From: Micromonospora wenchangensis | GTDB lineage: Bacteria; Actinomycetota; Actinomycetes; Mycobacteriales; Micromonosporaceae | Direction of reading: 5' to 3' | Length of the DNA: 64,000 nucleotides | Assembly: GCF_002210435.1 (NCBI RefSeq) | Contig: NZ_MZMV01000032.1 | Coordinates: 16,174-80,173, forward strand | Part shown: piece by piece, positions 28,666 to 37,864 of the stretch | Position numbering within the stretch: position 1 is the stretch's first letter | How the letters are laid out: every line of letters starts with the position of its first letter | Program-made: the position numbers and the translations under genes | The notes under the pieces: generated by a model | What the model was told of the DNA's origin: nothing | Databases searched by the model: none | The model's input: only the letters and a program-made list of their open reading frames with translations

Positions 28666-29892
28666 TCAGCCCCGCCGGTGGTGCATCGCCAGGCGCAGCA
28701 GCAGGAACCGCAGCGCCGTCGCGGCCAGGTTCGCGACCACCAGCACGACCAGTTCGACCGGCCGGGACGGGGTGCCGACCGCGTGCAGGGCGGCGAGCGC
28801 GCCGCTGGTCAACGCCAGTCCGAGGGCGAAGGCGAGCAACCCCTGCAGGTGGTGCCGGCCGGCGGCCCGCCGCCCGGTGATGCCGAAGGTGAGCCGACGG
28901 TTCGCCGCGGTGTTGCCCACCGCCGTCACCAGCAGCGCCAGCAGGTTCGCCGGTTGCGCGCCGAGCATCCCCCGGGTCGCCACGAACAGCACCAGGTACG
29001 CCACCGTGCTGACCACGCCGACCAGGGCGAACCGGGCCAACTGTGCGGGCAGCCCGGCCGGCACCCGCGCCGGTGCGGGGGCCAGCGGCGCCCGGCCCCA
29101 CTGCGCGCGCAGCGCGGCCAGCGGCAACGCCCCGGTGACCAGGGCCCGCCCCAGCCGGCCGATGCCGCGCAGGTCCGCCAGCGCGGTGGCCACGATGTCG
29201 ACCCGGCTGTCCGGGTCGTCGACCCAGTCCACCGGCACCTCGTGGATGCGCAGCCCGGCGCGCTGGGCGAGCACCAGCAGTTCGGTGTCGAAGAACCAGC
29301 CGGTGTCCTGCACCAGCGGCAGCAGCTCCCGGGCCACGTCGGCGCGGATCGCCTTGAAGCCGCACTGCGCGTCGGAGAACCGGGCGGCGAGGGCGCCCCG
29401 TAGCAGCAGGTTGTAGGCCCGGGAGATCACCTCGCGCTTGGCGCCCCGCACCACCCGGGAGGTCCGGGCCAGCCGGGTGCCGATGGCGAGGTCCGAGTGG
29501 CCGGAGATGAGCGGGGCGACCAGGGGCAGCAACGCGGCCAGGTCGGTCGACAGGTCCACGTCCATGTACGCCAGCACCGGGGCGTCCGAGGCCGACCAGG
29601 CGGCCCGCAGCGCCCGGCCGCGTCCCTTGGCGCTCAGGTGCCGTACCTCGACGTGCGGGAGTTCGGCGGCGAGCGCCTCGGCCACGGCGAGGGTGCCGTC
29701 GACGCTGGCGTTGTCCGCCACGGTGATCCGGAACGGGTACGGGAAGTGCGCGCTGAGGTGCTGGTGCAGCCGACGTACGCAGGGACCGAGGTCGGCCTCC
29801 TCGTTGTAGACCGGCACCACCACGTCGAGTACGGCGGTCGGGGTGCCGGTCCGGGTCTGCACGGCGGGCCGGGGACTGCCGGTCGTGGTCAT
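28666..29892 (-). CDS. GT2 glycosyltransferase with C-terminal GtrA domain
   Basis: A 408-residue fusion. Residues ~22-250 form a dolichyl-phosphate-sugar-synthase-like GT2 domain: LDVVVPVYNEEADLGPCVRR, the DxD equivalent in AYMDVDLSTD, and QCGFKAIRADVARELLPLV. Residues ~285-405 carry four hydrophobic helices of a GtrA domain (LARFALVGVVSTVAYLVLF onward). It should make a polyprenyl-phosphate sugar at the membrane. Its ATG overlaps the GT39 stop (ATGA), and the two enzymes probably act in sequence, the GT39 using the lipid-linked sugar. Confidence 0.92.
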   Translation of the reverse strand: MTTTGSPRPAVQTRTGTPTAVLDVVVPVYNEEADLGPCVRRLHQHLSAHFPYPFRITVADNASVDGTLAVAEALAAELPHVEVRHLSAKGRGRALRAAWSASDAPVLAYMDVDLSTDLAALLPLVAPLISGHSDLAIGTRLARTSRVVRGAKREVISRAYNLLLRGALAARFSDAQCGFKAIRADVARELLPLVQDTGWFFDTELLVLAQRAGLRIHEVPVDWVDDPDSRVDIVATALADLRGIGRLGRALVTGALPLAALRAQWGRAPLAPAPARVPAGLPAQLARFALVGVVSTVAYLVLFVATRGMLGAQPANLLALLVTAVGNTAANRRLTFGITGRRAAGRHHLQGLLAFALGLALTSGALAALHAVGTPSRPVELVVLVVANLAATALRFLLLRLAMHHRRG

Positions 29893-32309
29893 CCCTGTGC
29901 CTCCTGTCCGGCGCTGGTGAGGTCGTAGACGGTGACCCCGTCGACGGTCTGCGCGGTGAAGTTCCCGGCGACCCAGGTGGCGATCTCCTGGGAGGCGGAG
30001 CTGCCGCCGTTGGCCCGGAAGCCGCCCCCGCCGACGAAGTAGTGGATCTTCCCGGCGGCCACGTACTCCTGGAACCGGGCCAGGGTGGGCGACGGGTCGC
30101 TGCCGTTGAAGCCGCCGACGGCCATCACCGGCCGGCCGGTGGCGAGCTGGTAGCCGGAGGCGTTGTTGGAGCCGACGGCCGCCGCGACCCAGGTGTAGTC
30201 GTCGGCGTCGGCCGTCAGCAGCGCCTTCAGCGCGGCGCTCGGCTCCCGGGAGTCGAGCAGGCCGCCCATCCCGCCGCCGGTGCGCCCCTGGCCACCCCTG
30301 GTACGCCCACCGTCCTGGCCGGTGCCACCGTTCTGGCCGGTACCGCCGTCCTGACCGATACCGCCGTTCTGGCCGGTGCCGCCGGGGAAGCCGGGGAACT
30401 GGCCGGTGCCGCCGTTGGCGGTGCCGCCGGGGAAGCCGGGAGGCTGACCGTTCCGGCCGGTGCCGCCGTCCCGGTTGCCGCCCGGGAAGCCGCCACCACC
30501 GGGGAAACCGCCGCCACCGGGGAAACCGCCACCCCCGGGGAACTCCATGCCGTCGCCCATCCGGCCGCCGGGCCCACCACGACCCGGACCGAAGCCGCCC
30601 TGCACGTTCGGGCCGGCGCTCGGGATGGACCCGGTGTGCGGGGTGCCGGCGGTCTGCGCCGCGTACGCCGCCGGGCCGGCCAGCGCGGCCGACGCGCCGA
30701 GTGCCAGCACCACCGGCACCAGACGCCGGGGCAGCCGCCGGGTGAGCAGGATCAGCACCGCCACGGCGAGCCCGGCGACCAGCACGGCCGGCCGGAGCCA
30801 GGGCTGGAAGTCGGCGCTGCGGCCCAGCAGCCGCCACGACCACCAGGCGGTCACCGCCAGGGTGACGGCCAGGGTCCCGGTGGCGAACCACCCCCGCCAC
30901 CGCAGCGACCGGCGACCACCGGTCACCGACGCGGGGGCGACCCCGGGGGCCGTCGCGGCGTCGACACCCGGGGCGGCGGCCGGCGCGGCGAGCACCGCGG
31001 AACCGGCGACCGGGGTGACGGGTCCGGCGGCGGCCCGGCGTTCCCGCCAGAGCAGGACGGTGCCGATGCCGACCAGTGCACCGACCGCCGGCGCCAGGGC
31101 CACCGTGTAGTAGGCGTGGAAGATGCCGGACATGAAGCTGAAGATCAGCCCGGTGACCAGCAGCCAGCCGCCCCACAGCAGCAGCCCGGCGCGACGGCGG
31201 TCGGTACGCGCCGCCCGGCCCGCCAGCACCAGGCCGGCGACGAGCAGGATCAGCGCGGCCGGCAGCAGCCAGGAGATCTGGCCGCCGACCTCGGTGTCGA
31301 ACATCCGCAGCCAGCCGGTCTGTCCGGAGAACGGCCCACCGCCGCCGCCCATCCGGGCACCACCGCCGACGCTGCCCTCCTCGTCACCGGTGATCCGACC
31401 GAGACCGTTGTAGCCCAGGGTCAGCTCCAGGATGCTGTTGTTCTGCGAACCGCCGATGTACGGGCGGGCGCTGGCCGGGACCAGCTCCACGGTGGCCACC
31501 CACCAGCCGGCGGCGACGACCAGACCCAGGCCGGCCAGCAGCAGCTGACGGATCCGTCGCCAGAAGCCGGTCGGCGCGGCCAACAGGTAGACCCCGGCGA
31601 AGACCGGGACCACCAGGAACGCCTGGAGCATCTTGGTGAGGAAGCCGAAGCCGACCAGCACCCCGACCAGCACGATCCACCGGGTGCTGGCCGTCTCCAC
31701 CGCCCGCACGGTGGCGTACGCGCCGAGGACGAGTAGCAGCACCAGCAGCGCGTCCGGGTTGTTGAACCGGAACATCAGGGTGGCGACCGGGGTGAGCGCC
31801 AGGACCGTCCCGGCGATCAGCCCGGCGGCCGGGCCGTACCAGCGGCGGACGGTGGCGTACAGGACGCCTACCGAGGCGACGCCGAGCAGCGCCTGCGGCA
31901 CCAGGATCGCCCAGCTGTTCAGCCCGAAGATCCGTACCGACAGGGCCATCAGCCACAGCGCGGCAGGCGTCTTGTCGACGGTGATCGAGTTGGCCGCGTC
32001 GGAGGACCCGTAGAAGAACGCCTTCCAGCTCTCGGAGCCGGCCTGCACCGCCGCCGAGTAGAACGAGTTCGCCCAGCCGGACTCCCCCAGGCCCCACAGG
32101 TAGAGCAGGCCGGTGCCGAGCAGCAGCACGGCCAGCGCGGGTCTGACCCAGCGCGGGTCGCGGCGGGCCGGGTCGGCGTCGTCCGGGTGGGACGACGCCG
32201 AGCTGGCCGGCGGTGCGGTCGCGGCGGCGCGCGGACCCGACGGGGGTGCGGTCGCGGTGTCGTCCGGCGGATCGGCCGGCGTCGTCAGCAGGCTCTCGGT
32301 TCTGTCCAT
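29889..32309 (-). CDS. GT39 (YkcB/ArnT-like) glycosyltransferase with Gly-rich loop
   Basis: An 806-residue polytopic protein. After a disordered ~60-residue N-terminus come roughly a dozen transmembrane helices. The GT39 first loop is visible as GLGESGWANSFYSAAVQAGS and the aspartate site as ITVDKTPAALWLMALSVRIF. Residues ~590-700 are a Gly-rich, low-complexity segment with FPGGGG and GQNGG/GQDGG repeats, followed by a soluble C-terminal domain of ~110 residues ending at residue 806, as in YkcA/YkcB-type proteins. It transfers a sugar from a polyprenyl carrier to an unknown outer acceptor. It lies 44 nt downstream of a histidine kinase gene, probably in the same operon. Confidence 0.9.
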   Translation of the reverse strand: MDRTESLLTTPADPPDDTATAPPSGPRAAATAPPASSASSHPDDADPARRDPRWVRPALAVLLLGTGLLYLWGLGESGWANSFYSAAVQAGSESWKAFFYGSSDAANSITVDKTPAALWLMALSVRIFGLNSWAILVPQALLGVASVGVLYATVRRWYGPAAGLIAGTVLALTPVATLMFRFNNPDALLVLLLVLGAYATVRAVETASTRWIVLVGVLVGFGFLTKMLQAFLVVPVFAGVYLLAAPTGFWRRIRQLLLAGLGLVVAAGWWVATVELVPASARPYIGGSQNNSILELTLGYNGLGRITGDEEGSVGGGARMGGGGGPFSGQTGWLRMFDTEVGGQISWLLPAALILLVAGLVLAGRAARTDRRRAGLLLWGGWLLVTGLIFSFMSGIFHAYYTVALAPAVGALVGIGTVLLWRERRAAAGPVTPVAGSAVLAAPAAAPGVDAATAPGVAPASVTGGRRSLRWRGWFATGTLAVTLAVTAWWSWRLLGRSADFQPWLRPAVLVAGLAVAVLILLTRRLPRRLVPVVLALGASAALAGPAAYAAQTAGTPHTGSIPSAGPNVQGGFGPGRGGPGGRMGDGMEFPGGGGFPGGGGFPGGGGFPGGNRDGGTGRNGQPPGFPGGTANGGTGQFPGFPGGTGQNGGIGQDGGTGQNGGTGQDGGRTRGGQGRTGGGMGGLLDSREPSAALKALLTADADDYTWVAAAVGSNNASGYQLATGRPVMAVGGFNGSDPSPTLARFQEYVAAGKIHYFVGGGGFRANGGSSASQEIATWVAGNFTAQTVDGVTVYDLTSAGQEAQG
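30484..30537 (-). repeat. 18-bp in-frame tandem repeats in the GT39 gene
   Basis: Three units (30484-30501, 30502-30519, 30520-30537) each encode FPGGGG/GFPGGG. Such in-frame repeats can change copy number by slippage without breaking the frame. A second low-complexity run encoding GQNGG/GQDGG units lies at about 30300-30400. Confidence 0.85.
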
Positions 32310-32353
32310 GCGGCAAGCCTCGAACAGCGGGTTGGGGCGGCCCCGTGACCGAG

Positions 32354-33961
32354 CTATGCGTGAGCTGTGGAATCCGGCGGCGCGGGCGCGACCGGTTGCG
32401 GCGGCGCGGGCGCGGCGAAGTCCGGGGGCGTGGGGGACGACGGCAGCCGGACGGTGAAGACCGTACGGCCCGGTCGGCTCTCCAGCGTGACGCCGCCGTG
32501 GTGGGCCTCCACCACGGCCGCCACGATGGCCAGGCCGAGGCCGGTGCTGCCGTGCTGCCGGGACCGGGAGCTGTCCCCTCGGGCGAACCGTTCGAAGACC
32601 TCGTCGCGCAGTTCCGGGGGCACCCCGGGGCCGTCGTCGGTGACGCTGAGTTCCACCGCGCCGGGCACCGGGGCGATGCGGGTGGTGACGGTGGTGCCGG
32701 GCGGGGTGTGCACCCGCGCGTTGGCGAGCAGGTTCGCCACCACCTGGTGCAGCCGGACGGCGTCGCCGGGCACCTCCACCGCCTCGTCGGGCAGGTCGAG
32801 CTGCCACCGGTGTTCGCCCCCGGCCACGTGCGCGTCGCTGACCGCGTCGACCACCAGCGCGGTCAGGTCGACCGGTCCGGTGGCGAGCGGCCGGCCGGAG
32901 TCCAGGCGGGCCAGCAGCAGCAGGTCGTCGACAAGGCTGGTCATCCGGGTGCTGGCGGACTCGACCCGGCGCAACGCGTGGGCCACGTCGGACGGCACCC
33001 GGTCCCGGCCCCGGCGGGCCACCTCGGCGTAGCCCCGGATCGCGGCCAGCGGGGTCCGCAGCTCGTGCGAGGCGTCGGCGACGAACTGGCGTACCCGGGT
33101 CTCGCTGGCCTGCCGGGCGGCGAGCGCGGCGGCCACGTGGCCCAGCATCCGGTTCAGCGCCGCACCGACCTGCCCCACCTCGGTACGCGGGTCGGTGTCG
33201 GCGGCGGGCACCCGTACCGACAGCGCCACCTCACCCCGGTCCAGCGGCAGTTCGGCGACCCGCCCGGCGGTGGCCGCCACCCGGTTCAGCGGGCGCAGCG
33301 TGGCCCGGACGATCAGCGCGCCCAGGCTGCCGGCGATGAGCAGGCCGGCGGTGGCGACGCCCGCCTGGGCGACGACCATCCACCAGACGGTCTCCTGCAC
33401 GGGGCGCAGCGGGATGGCGAAGACCAGGGTGTCGCCGCCGGGAACCTGGCGGGCCACCGCCCGGTAGTCGCCGCGCTCGCCGAGGTCGACGGTGTGCGGC
33501 CTGCTGTCGGCGGGCAGCCCGGTCAGCGGGGCGACGTCGGCGGCGGCGAGCGCCTCGGTCGCGCCGGAGGCGCTGCGGATGCGGGCCGACGGCTGCTCCT
33601 GCGGGACGATCCGCATCCCGATCGAGCCGACCGGGTACGTCGGTGGCGGGTCGGGTTGCCCCTGCCGGCCGGTGGCCTGGTCGAGGGGGCGGGGCTGGCC
33701 CGGGGTCCGGTCCCAGGGCAGCCGGCTGTCGAAGCGGCGGTTGTCCCCGGCGAGCTGGGTGTCGACCTGGTTGATCAGGAAGTGCCGTAGCGCGACCGTG
33801 GTCAGCCCGCCGATGCCCACGCTGACCAGCGCCAGCAGCGCGACCACGGTGAGCACCAGCCGGCGGCGCAGGGACCAGCCCGCCAACCGGCGACGCCACG
33901 GGCCGCCGGCCAGCCGGCGGCGGAGCCGACCGGCCCGGTCACGGCGCGGGCTTGAGGACAT
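32354..33961 (-). CDS. Sensor histidine kinase
   Basis: A 535-residue two-pass membrane kinase. The first helix is RLVLTVVALLALVSVGIGGL, followed by a ~140-residue extracytoplasmic sensor, then a second helix (MVVAQAGVATAGLLIAGSLG) and a HAMP region. The H-box is FVADASHELRTPLAAIRGY, the N-box VVANLLANARVHTPP, and the ATP-lid blocks are DDGPGVPPE and GSTGLGLAIV. A Pro-rich tail ends the protein. It overlaps the response-regulator gene by 23 bp and is followed by glycosyltransferase genes, suggesting an envelope-related signal. Confidence 0.94.
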   Translation of the reverse strand: MSSSPRRDRAGRLRRRLAGGPWRRRLAGWSLRRRLVLTVVALLALVSVGIGGLTTVALRHFLINQVDTQLAGDNRRFDSRLPWDRTPGQPRPLDQATGRQGQPDPPPTYPVGSIGMRIVPQEQPSARIRSASGATEALAAADVAPLTGLPADSRPHTVDLGERGDYRAVARQVPGGDTLVFAIPLRPVQETVWWMVVAQAGVATAGLLIAGSLGALIVRATLRPLNRVAATAGRVAELPLDRGEVALSVRVPAADTDPRTEVGQVGAALNRMLGHVAAALAARQASETRVRQFVADASHELRTPLAAIRGYAEVARRGRDRVPSDVAHALRRVESASTRMTSLVDDLLLLARLDSGRPLATGPVDLTALVVDAVSDAHVAGGEHRWQLDLPDEAVEVPGDAVRLHQVVANLLANARVHTPPGTTVTTRIAPVPGAVELSVTDDGPGVPPELRDEVFERFARGDSSRSRQHGSTGLGLAIVAAVVEAHHGGVTLESRPGRTVFTVRLPSSPTPPDFAAPAPPQPVAPAPPDSTAHA

Positions 33962-34685
33962 AGCCGGCGCCGCGCAGGGTGTGGATCATCGGCGCGCGTC
34001 CCACGTCGATCTTCTTGCGCAGGTACGAGATGTACAGCTCGACCACGTTGGCCTGCCCGCCGAAGTCGTAGTTCCACACCCGGTCGAGGATCTGCGCCTT
34101 GCTGAGCACCCGGCGCGGGTTGCGCATCAGGTAGCGCAGCAGTTCGAACTCGGTGGCGGTCAGGGTGATCAGGTCGTCGCCCCGGCGTACCTCGTGGCTG
34201 TCCTCGTCGAGGGTGAGGTCGCCGACGGTGAGCACGGCCTCCTCCCGGGCGGTCACCGCGAAGCCGGTACGCCGCAGCAGGGCCCGCAGCCGGGCGATGA
34301 CCTCCTCCAGGCTGAACGGCTTGGTGACGTAGTCGTCGCCGCCGACGGTGAGCCCGGCGATCCGCTCCTCGACCGCGTCGCGGGCGGTCAGGAAGAGCAC
34401 CGGCACGGTCGGGGTCTGCTCGCGCAGCCGGCGCAGCACCTGGAAGCCGTCCAGGTCGGGAAGCATCACGTCGAGCACCACCGCGTCGGGCTGGAACTGG
34501 CGGGCCGCGCTCAACGCCGCCATTCCGTTGCCCGCGCTGCGCACCTGCCAGCCCTCGTAGCGCAGCGCCATCGACAGCAGGTCGGTCAGGGTGGGTTCGT
34601 CGTCGACCACCAGCACCCGGACGGGTTCGCCGTCGGGGCGGCGCAACTCGATCCGGTGTGGTGCGGTCTGCCCGTCGGTCACCAT
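33939..34685 (-). CDS. OmpR/PhoB-family response regulator
   Basis: A 248-residue regulator. Receiver residues are the acidic pair in VLVVDDEP, the phospho-acceptor Asp in AVVLDVMLPDLDGF, Thr in LFLTARD and Lys in DDYVTKPFSLEE. The winged-helix domain ends VVELYISYLRKKIDVGRAP then IHTLRGAGYVLKP. It is first gene of a regulator-kinase-GT39-GT2 operon and probably responds to the adjacent kinase. Confidence 0.95.
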   Translation of the reverse strand: MVTDGQTAPHRIELRRPDGEPVRVLVVDDEPTLTDLLSMALRYEGWQVRSAGNGMAALSAARQFQPDAVVLDVMLPDLDGFQVLRRLREQTPTVPVLFLTARDAVEERIAGLTVGGDDYVTKPFSLEEVIARLRALLRRTGFAVTAREEAVLTVGDLTLDEDSHEVRRGDDLITLTATEFELLRYLMRNPRRVLSKAQILDRVWNYDFGGQANVVELYISYLRKKIDVGRAPMIHTLRGAGYVLKPAP

Positions 34686-34839
34686 GCCCCCATCGTGGGA
34701 CCGGTTACTGGCGCTGACCTATGCGCATCCTGTGTGCCCGCTGTGCGCGCGGCCCCGCTCGACCGTACCCGGCCGGGCGGCGTCGGGGGGCGGTTCCCCG
34801 GATCGCGCCCGGCCGCCGACGGCCCGGTGTGGCGGGCGG

Positions 34840-35073
34840 CTACTGGCTCATGCCGGTCGGGTAGGTGTGCACGAAGGACATCGTCCAGTGGCCGTCGCCG
34901 GCCGGCCGGTCCCGCTGGTAGAGGTGGTCGGGGCCGCCCCCGCCGGGGGCCGGCGGGGTGTCCGGGTGGCGCAGCACCCAGCGGGTGGGCGGCGCCCCCG
35001 CCGGGTCGGCCGGCAGGGCACGGACCAGGTCGTGGGCCGGCCCGCCGACGAAGCGTACGGTCACCTCGCCCAT
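34840..35073 (-). CDS. Small conserved-looking hypothetical protein
   Basis: A 77-residue protein, MGEVTVRFVGGPAHDLVRAL at the start and a C-terminal WTMSFVHTYPTGMSQ. The pattern of short beta strands (VTVRFVGGP, TRWVLRHP, DHLYQRD) suggests a compact soluble fold. The ATG at 35073 is preceded by GGAGG with 5-nt spacing, which fixes the start and is good evidence for expression. I cannot assign a function. It is divergent from the Ser/Thr kinase gene. Confidence 0.7.
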   Translation of the reverse strand: MGEVTVRFVGGPAHDLVRALPADPAGAPPTRWVLRHPDTPPAPGGGGPDHLYQRDRPAGDGHWTMSFVHTYPTGMSQ

Positions 35074-35286
35074 CGGGGCCTCCCTCCGGTGGCCGGCGGT
35101 CGCGCGGGCCACTGACGGCAAGCTACCGCACCCGGGGCCGGGTCGGGGTGGCTCGACCGGGTCCGCCCGGTGGGACCGGGTCCGGGGGCGGGGCGGGTAC
35201 GGTTTGCCCAGCGCAGCGGCCGGGTACCGGCTCGACAGCGCCATCGCCACCCCGGCGACGCGGTCGGCATGGACGGGAGCGGGTCG

Positions 35287-36237
35287 ATGAGGACGCTGGC
35301 CGGGCGGTACCAGCTCGAACAGCGCATCGGCATGGGTGGGATGTCGGAGGTCTGGCGGGCCCACGACATCGTCCTGGACCGGCCGGTCGCGGTGAAGCTG
35401 ATGTCCCCCGCCCACCGGGGCGAGCAGACCTCGGTCGAGCGGATCAGGGCCGAGGCCCGGTCGGCCGCCCGGTTGGTGCACCCCAACGTCGCCAGCGTCC
35501 ACGACTTCGGCACCTCGACGACGCTGCCCGGCCGGGAGATGCCGTACATCGTGATGGAGCTGGTGGAGGGCGAGACCCTCGCCGCGCACCTGCGGGCCGG
35601 GCCGTTGGACTGGCGGATCGCGGTCCGGGTCTGCGCCGAGGTGGCCGCCGCGCTCGCCGCGGCGCACGCCCACGGCATCGTGCACCGCGACGTCAAACCG
35701 GCAAACGTGATGCTCACCCCGTCCGGGGCGAAGGTGCTCGACTTCGGTATCGCCACCCCGGCCGGTGCGCCCGACCACAGCCCGGAGGGTGTGCTGGTGG
35801 GGACTCCGGCGTACCTGGCCCCGGAGCAGTTCGACAGGCAGCCGGCCACCCCCGCCGCCGACATGTACGCCGTCGGTGTGCTGCTCTACTACTGCCTCAC
35901 CGGGAGACTGCCGTACGCGGCGGGGACCACCGCCACCCAGTTGGTCGGGTCCCGCCGGAAGATCACGCCGGAGCCGTTGCCGCCGGTCGCGGGCCTGCCG
36001 CCCGAGGTGGCCGACCTGTGCCGGCGCTGTCTCGCCGACGACCCGCGCGAGCGGCCCAGCAGTCTGGTGGCGGCGCTGGAGCTGGCGGAGGTGGTCGACG
36101 CCCGGGTCTACGTGCCGATGCTGGCCTCGGTGCCCCGGCCCCGTACCGCGCCGGTGTCGCCGTGGACCGAACGGGCGGCCGCCGAGGCGACCGAGGCGGT
36201 GGCGCTGCCCGACTGGTCCCGGACCGGACCGGTCTGA
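35287..36237 (+). CDS. Soluble PknB-like serine/threonine protein kinase
   Basis: A 316-residue eukaryotic-type kinase. Visible are the glycine loop GMGGMSEVW, the ATP Lys in VAVKLMSP, catalytic loop HRDVKPANVM, DFG in VLDFGIATPAG and the APEQF block. Unlike PknB there is no transmembrane helix or PASTA domain; about 50 mostly disordered residues follow the kinase domain. The ATG at 35287 has GGGAG at 7-nt spacing; an in-frame ATG 18 nt earlier is the alternative. An OsmC-like gene follows 77 nt downstream, possibly co-transcribed. Confidence 0.92.
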   Translation: MRTLAGRYQLEQRIGMGGMSEVWRAHDIVLDRPVAVKLMSPAHRGEQTSVERIRAEARSAARLVHPNVASVHDFGTSTTLPGREMPYIVMELVEGETLAAHLRAGPLDWRIAVRVCAEVAAALAAAHAHGIVHRDVKPANVMLTPSGAKVLDFGIATPAGAPDHSPEGVLVGTPAYLAPEQFDRQPATPAADMYAVGVLLYYCLTGRLPYAAGTTATQLVGSRRKITPEPLPPVAGLPPEVADLCRRCLADDPRERPSSLVAALELAEVVDARVYVPMLASVPRPRTAPVSPWTERAAAEATEAVALPDWSRTGPV

Positions 36238-36314
36238 TCCCGGCCGTCGGCGTGTCGCGGGCGTTTCACCCCTTCGTGGCCGGGAACCCGGCCGACGGAT
36301 GAGGGGGGAACGCG

Positions 36315-36740
36315 ATGCCGGATCCGAGTTCCTGGCTGCACGAGGCCAGCGCGACCGCCACGGGCGGGCACGTACGCACCGACGACGGTGAGCTGTCCAC
36401 CGCGCTGGCGTCGCCGCTCGCGCCGCACTGCACCGGGTTGACCCCGGAGCAGTTGCTCGCCGCCGCCTTCGCCTCCTGCCTGCACCACGCGGCGGTCGAG
36501 GCGGCCGGGGAGATCACCGACGAGGCGCACACGGTGCAGGTGACCGCCGAGGCGAAGCTGGGGCGCGACGACGACGGCCGGTACCGGGCCGACGTGCACG
36601 CCAGCATCTCGTCGGCCGGGTTGAGCCGGGAACAGTTGGCCGAACTGGTCGCGTACGCCGACCGGCTGTGGCCGTTCTCCAGCGACGACAGCAGCCGGCA
36701 CCGGCTGACCGTGAGCGCGGCCGAGAACGGCCGGCACTGA
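36315..36740 (+). CDS. OsmC/Ohr-family protein lacking the second cysteine
   Basis: A 141-residue protein of the organic-hydroperoxide-reductase superfamily. The first catalytic block is GLTPEQLLAAAFASCLHHAA with the peroxidatic Cys near 55. The place where Ohr carries its resolving Cys (QVCPYS-like) reads DRLWPFSS, so that Cys is absent; another Cys at 39 might substitute. It may reduce peroxides by a different thiol partner or have another role. GGGGAA precedes the ATG. Confidence 0.85.
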   Translation: MPDPSSWLHEASATATGGHVRTDDGELSTALASPLAPHCTGLTPEQLLAAAFASCLHHAAVEAAGEITDEAHTVQVTAEAKLGRDDDGRYRADVHASISSAGLSREQLAELVAYADRLWPFSSDDSSRHRLTVSAAENGRH

Positions 36741-37001
36741 GCGTGGACGCCACGCGACGTCCGGGCGAGGTGACGCCACCGGGACGGCGGACGTCGCCTC
36801 CACCGTTCGTTCGGGTCCCGGCCGACGTCCCGAAACCGCCGGCGTCCGCCCGCTTCATCCTTGTCTGGGCGGCATAGCCGACAAAAGCAACATGGATGGT
36901 TCAGGGCTTTGACAGGGAGACGCGGAGAATATCCGGGCGGATTCCGGCCGATTGTGGCGTAGGCCACCCATACCATCGCCGGTCAGCAGCAGAAACCTCT
37001 C

Positions 37002-37007
37002 TAACCT
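37002..37007 (+). promoter_or_regulatory. Putative -10 box for a leaderless transcript
   Basis: TAACCT is followed by 6 nt and then the GTG of the transglycosylase-like gene; no ribosome-binding sequence lies between. The 260 bp upstream (36741-37001) hold no other gene I can support. Confidence 0.4.
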
Positions 37008-37013
37008 CGTCGG

Positions 37014-37841
37014 GTGCACCCCGACGAGACCGCCGCGCAGCAGCCGCCCCGGAACCGCCAGGCCACCCCTTCGACCCGGGTGGCCTCGGACGAACGGAGG
37101 ATCGGCCGGCACCGCGCGCCGGAACCACCCCGCCGGGGCATCGGTGCCGCGCTCGCCTCGACGCCCGCCCGGATCGTCCTCGCCGGTGGCGTGACCTGCT
37201 GCCTGGGACTTGTCGCGCTGGCCGGGACGCACCGGGTCGACCGGCAGCCCCGGCCGGCGCAGGAGGCGCTGGCCGACCGGTCCGCCGAGGAGCAGCGGGC
37301 CTCCCGGGCCCGGGAGCGGGCGGCCCTACCGGCCAGTCCCCTGCCGGCCAGTCCCCACCCGTCGGCCACCCGCGGCACCGCGCCGGAGCCGACGAAGCCG
37401 GCCCGACCCCGCCCGGTCGCCGGGCTCACCCGGGTGCAGATGGACAACGCCCGGGTGATCGTCGAGGTCGGCGTGGAGCTGGGGGTGCCGCGCCGGGGCC
37501 TGGTGGTCGCGGTGGCCACCGCCATGCAGGAGAGCGACCTGCACAACCTCGCCAGCGACGTGCTGCCCGAGTCGTACGACCACCCGCACCAGGGCAGCGG
37601 CTCGGACCACGACTCGGTGGGCCTGTTCCAGCAGCGCCCGAGCAGCGGTTGGGGCACGGTGGCCCAGCTGATGCGCCCCGCCTACGCGGCGCGGGCGTTC
37701 TACTCCGCGCTGGCCGAGGTCCCCGGCTGGCGGCAGCTCAGCATCACCGCCGCCGCACAGGCCGTGCAGATCTCCGCCTACCCCGGCGCGTACGCGCGGC
37801 ACGAGGACCGGGCCTCCACCGTGGTCGACGCGCTGCTCTGA
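37014..37841 (+). CDS. Membrane-anchored transglycosylase-like protein
   Basis: A 275-residue protein with a cytoplasmic N-terminus of ~45 residues, one membrane helix (ARIVLAGGVTCCLGLVALAG), a disordered Pro/Ala linker and a C-terminal ~140-residue domain. This has the actinobacterial lysozyme-like/transglycosylase pattern: VAVATAMQESDLHNLASDV with the putative catalytic Glu, then DHDSVGLFQQRPSSGWGTV. It would act on peptidoglycan outside the membrane. It starts with GTG, probably leaderless. A DivIVA-like gene is convergent and shares its terminator, but a functional link is not shown. Confidence 0.82.
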   Translation: MHPDETAAQQPPRNRQATPSTRVASDERRIGRHRAPEPPRRGIGAALASTPARIVLAGGVTCCLGLVALAGTHRVDRQPRPAQEALADRSAEEQRASRARERAALPASPLPASPHPSATRGTAPEPTKPARPRPVAGLTRVQMDNARVIVEVGVELGVPRRGLVVAVATAMQESDLHNLASDVLPESYDHPHQGSGSDHDSVGLFQQRPSSGWGTVAQLMRPAYAARAFYSALAEVPGWRQLSITAAAQAVQISAYPGAYARHEDRASTVVDALL

Positions 37842-37864
37842 ACCGGCCCCGCCTGGCGGTTCAG
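37838..37864. terminator. Short terminator spanning both stop codons
   Basis: CTGAACCG at 37838-37845 and its complement at 37857-37864 form an 8-bp stem with an 11-base loop. The arms include the stop codons of the convergent transglycosylase-like and DivIVA-like genes, leaving only 19 bp between them. Confidence 0.55.

Noticed and set aside
36909..36914. Perfect TTGACA -35 box
   Set aside because: No TAnnnT element is found at 16-19 bp downstream, so it is probably chance.
36741..37013. c-di-AMP (ydaO) riboswitch before the transglycosylase-like gene
   Set aside because: Such genes often have this riboswitch in actinomycetes, but the conserved blocks are not present, and a -10 box directly before the start argues for a leaderless mRNA.
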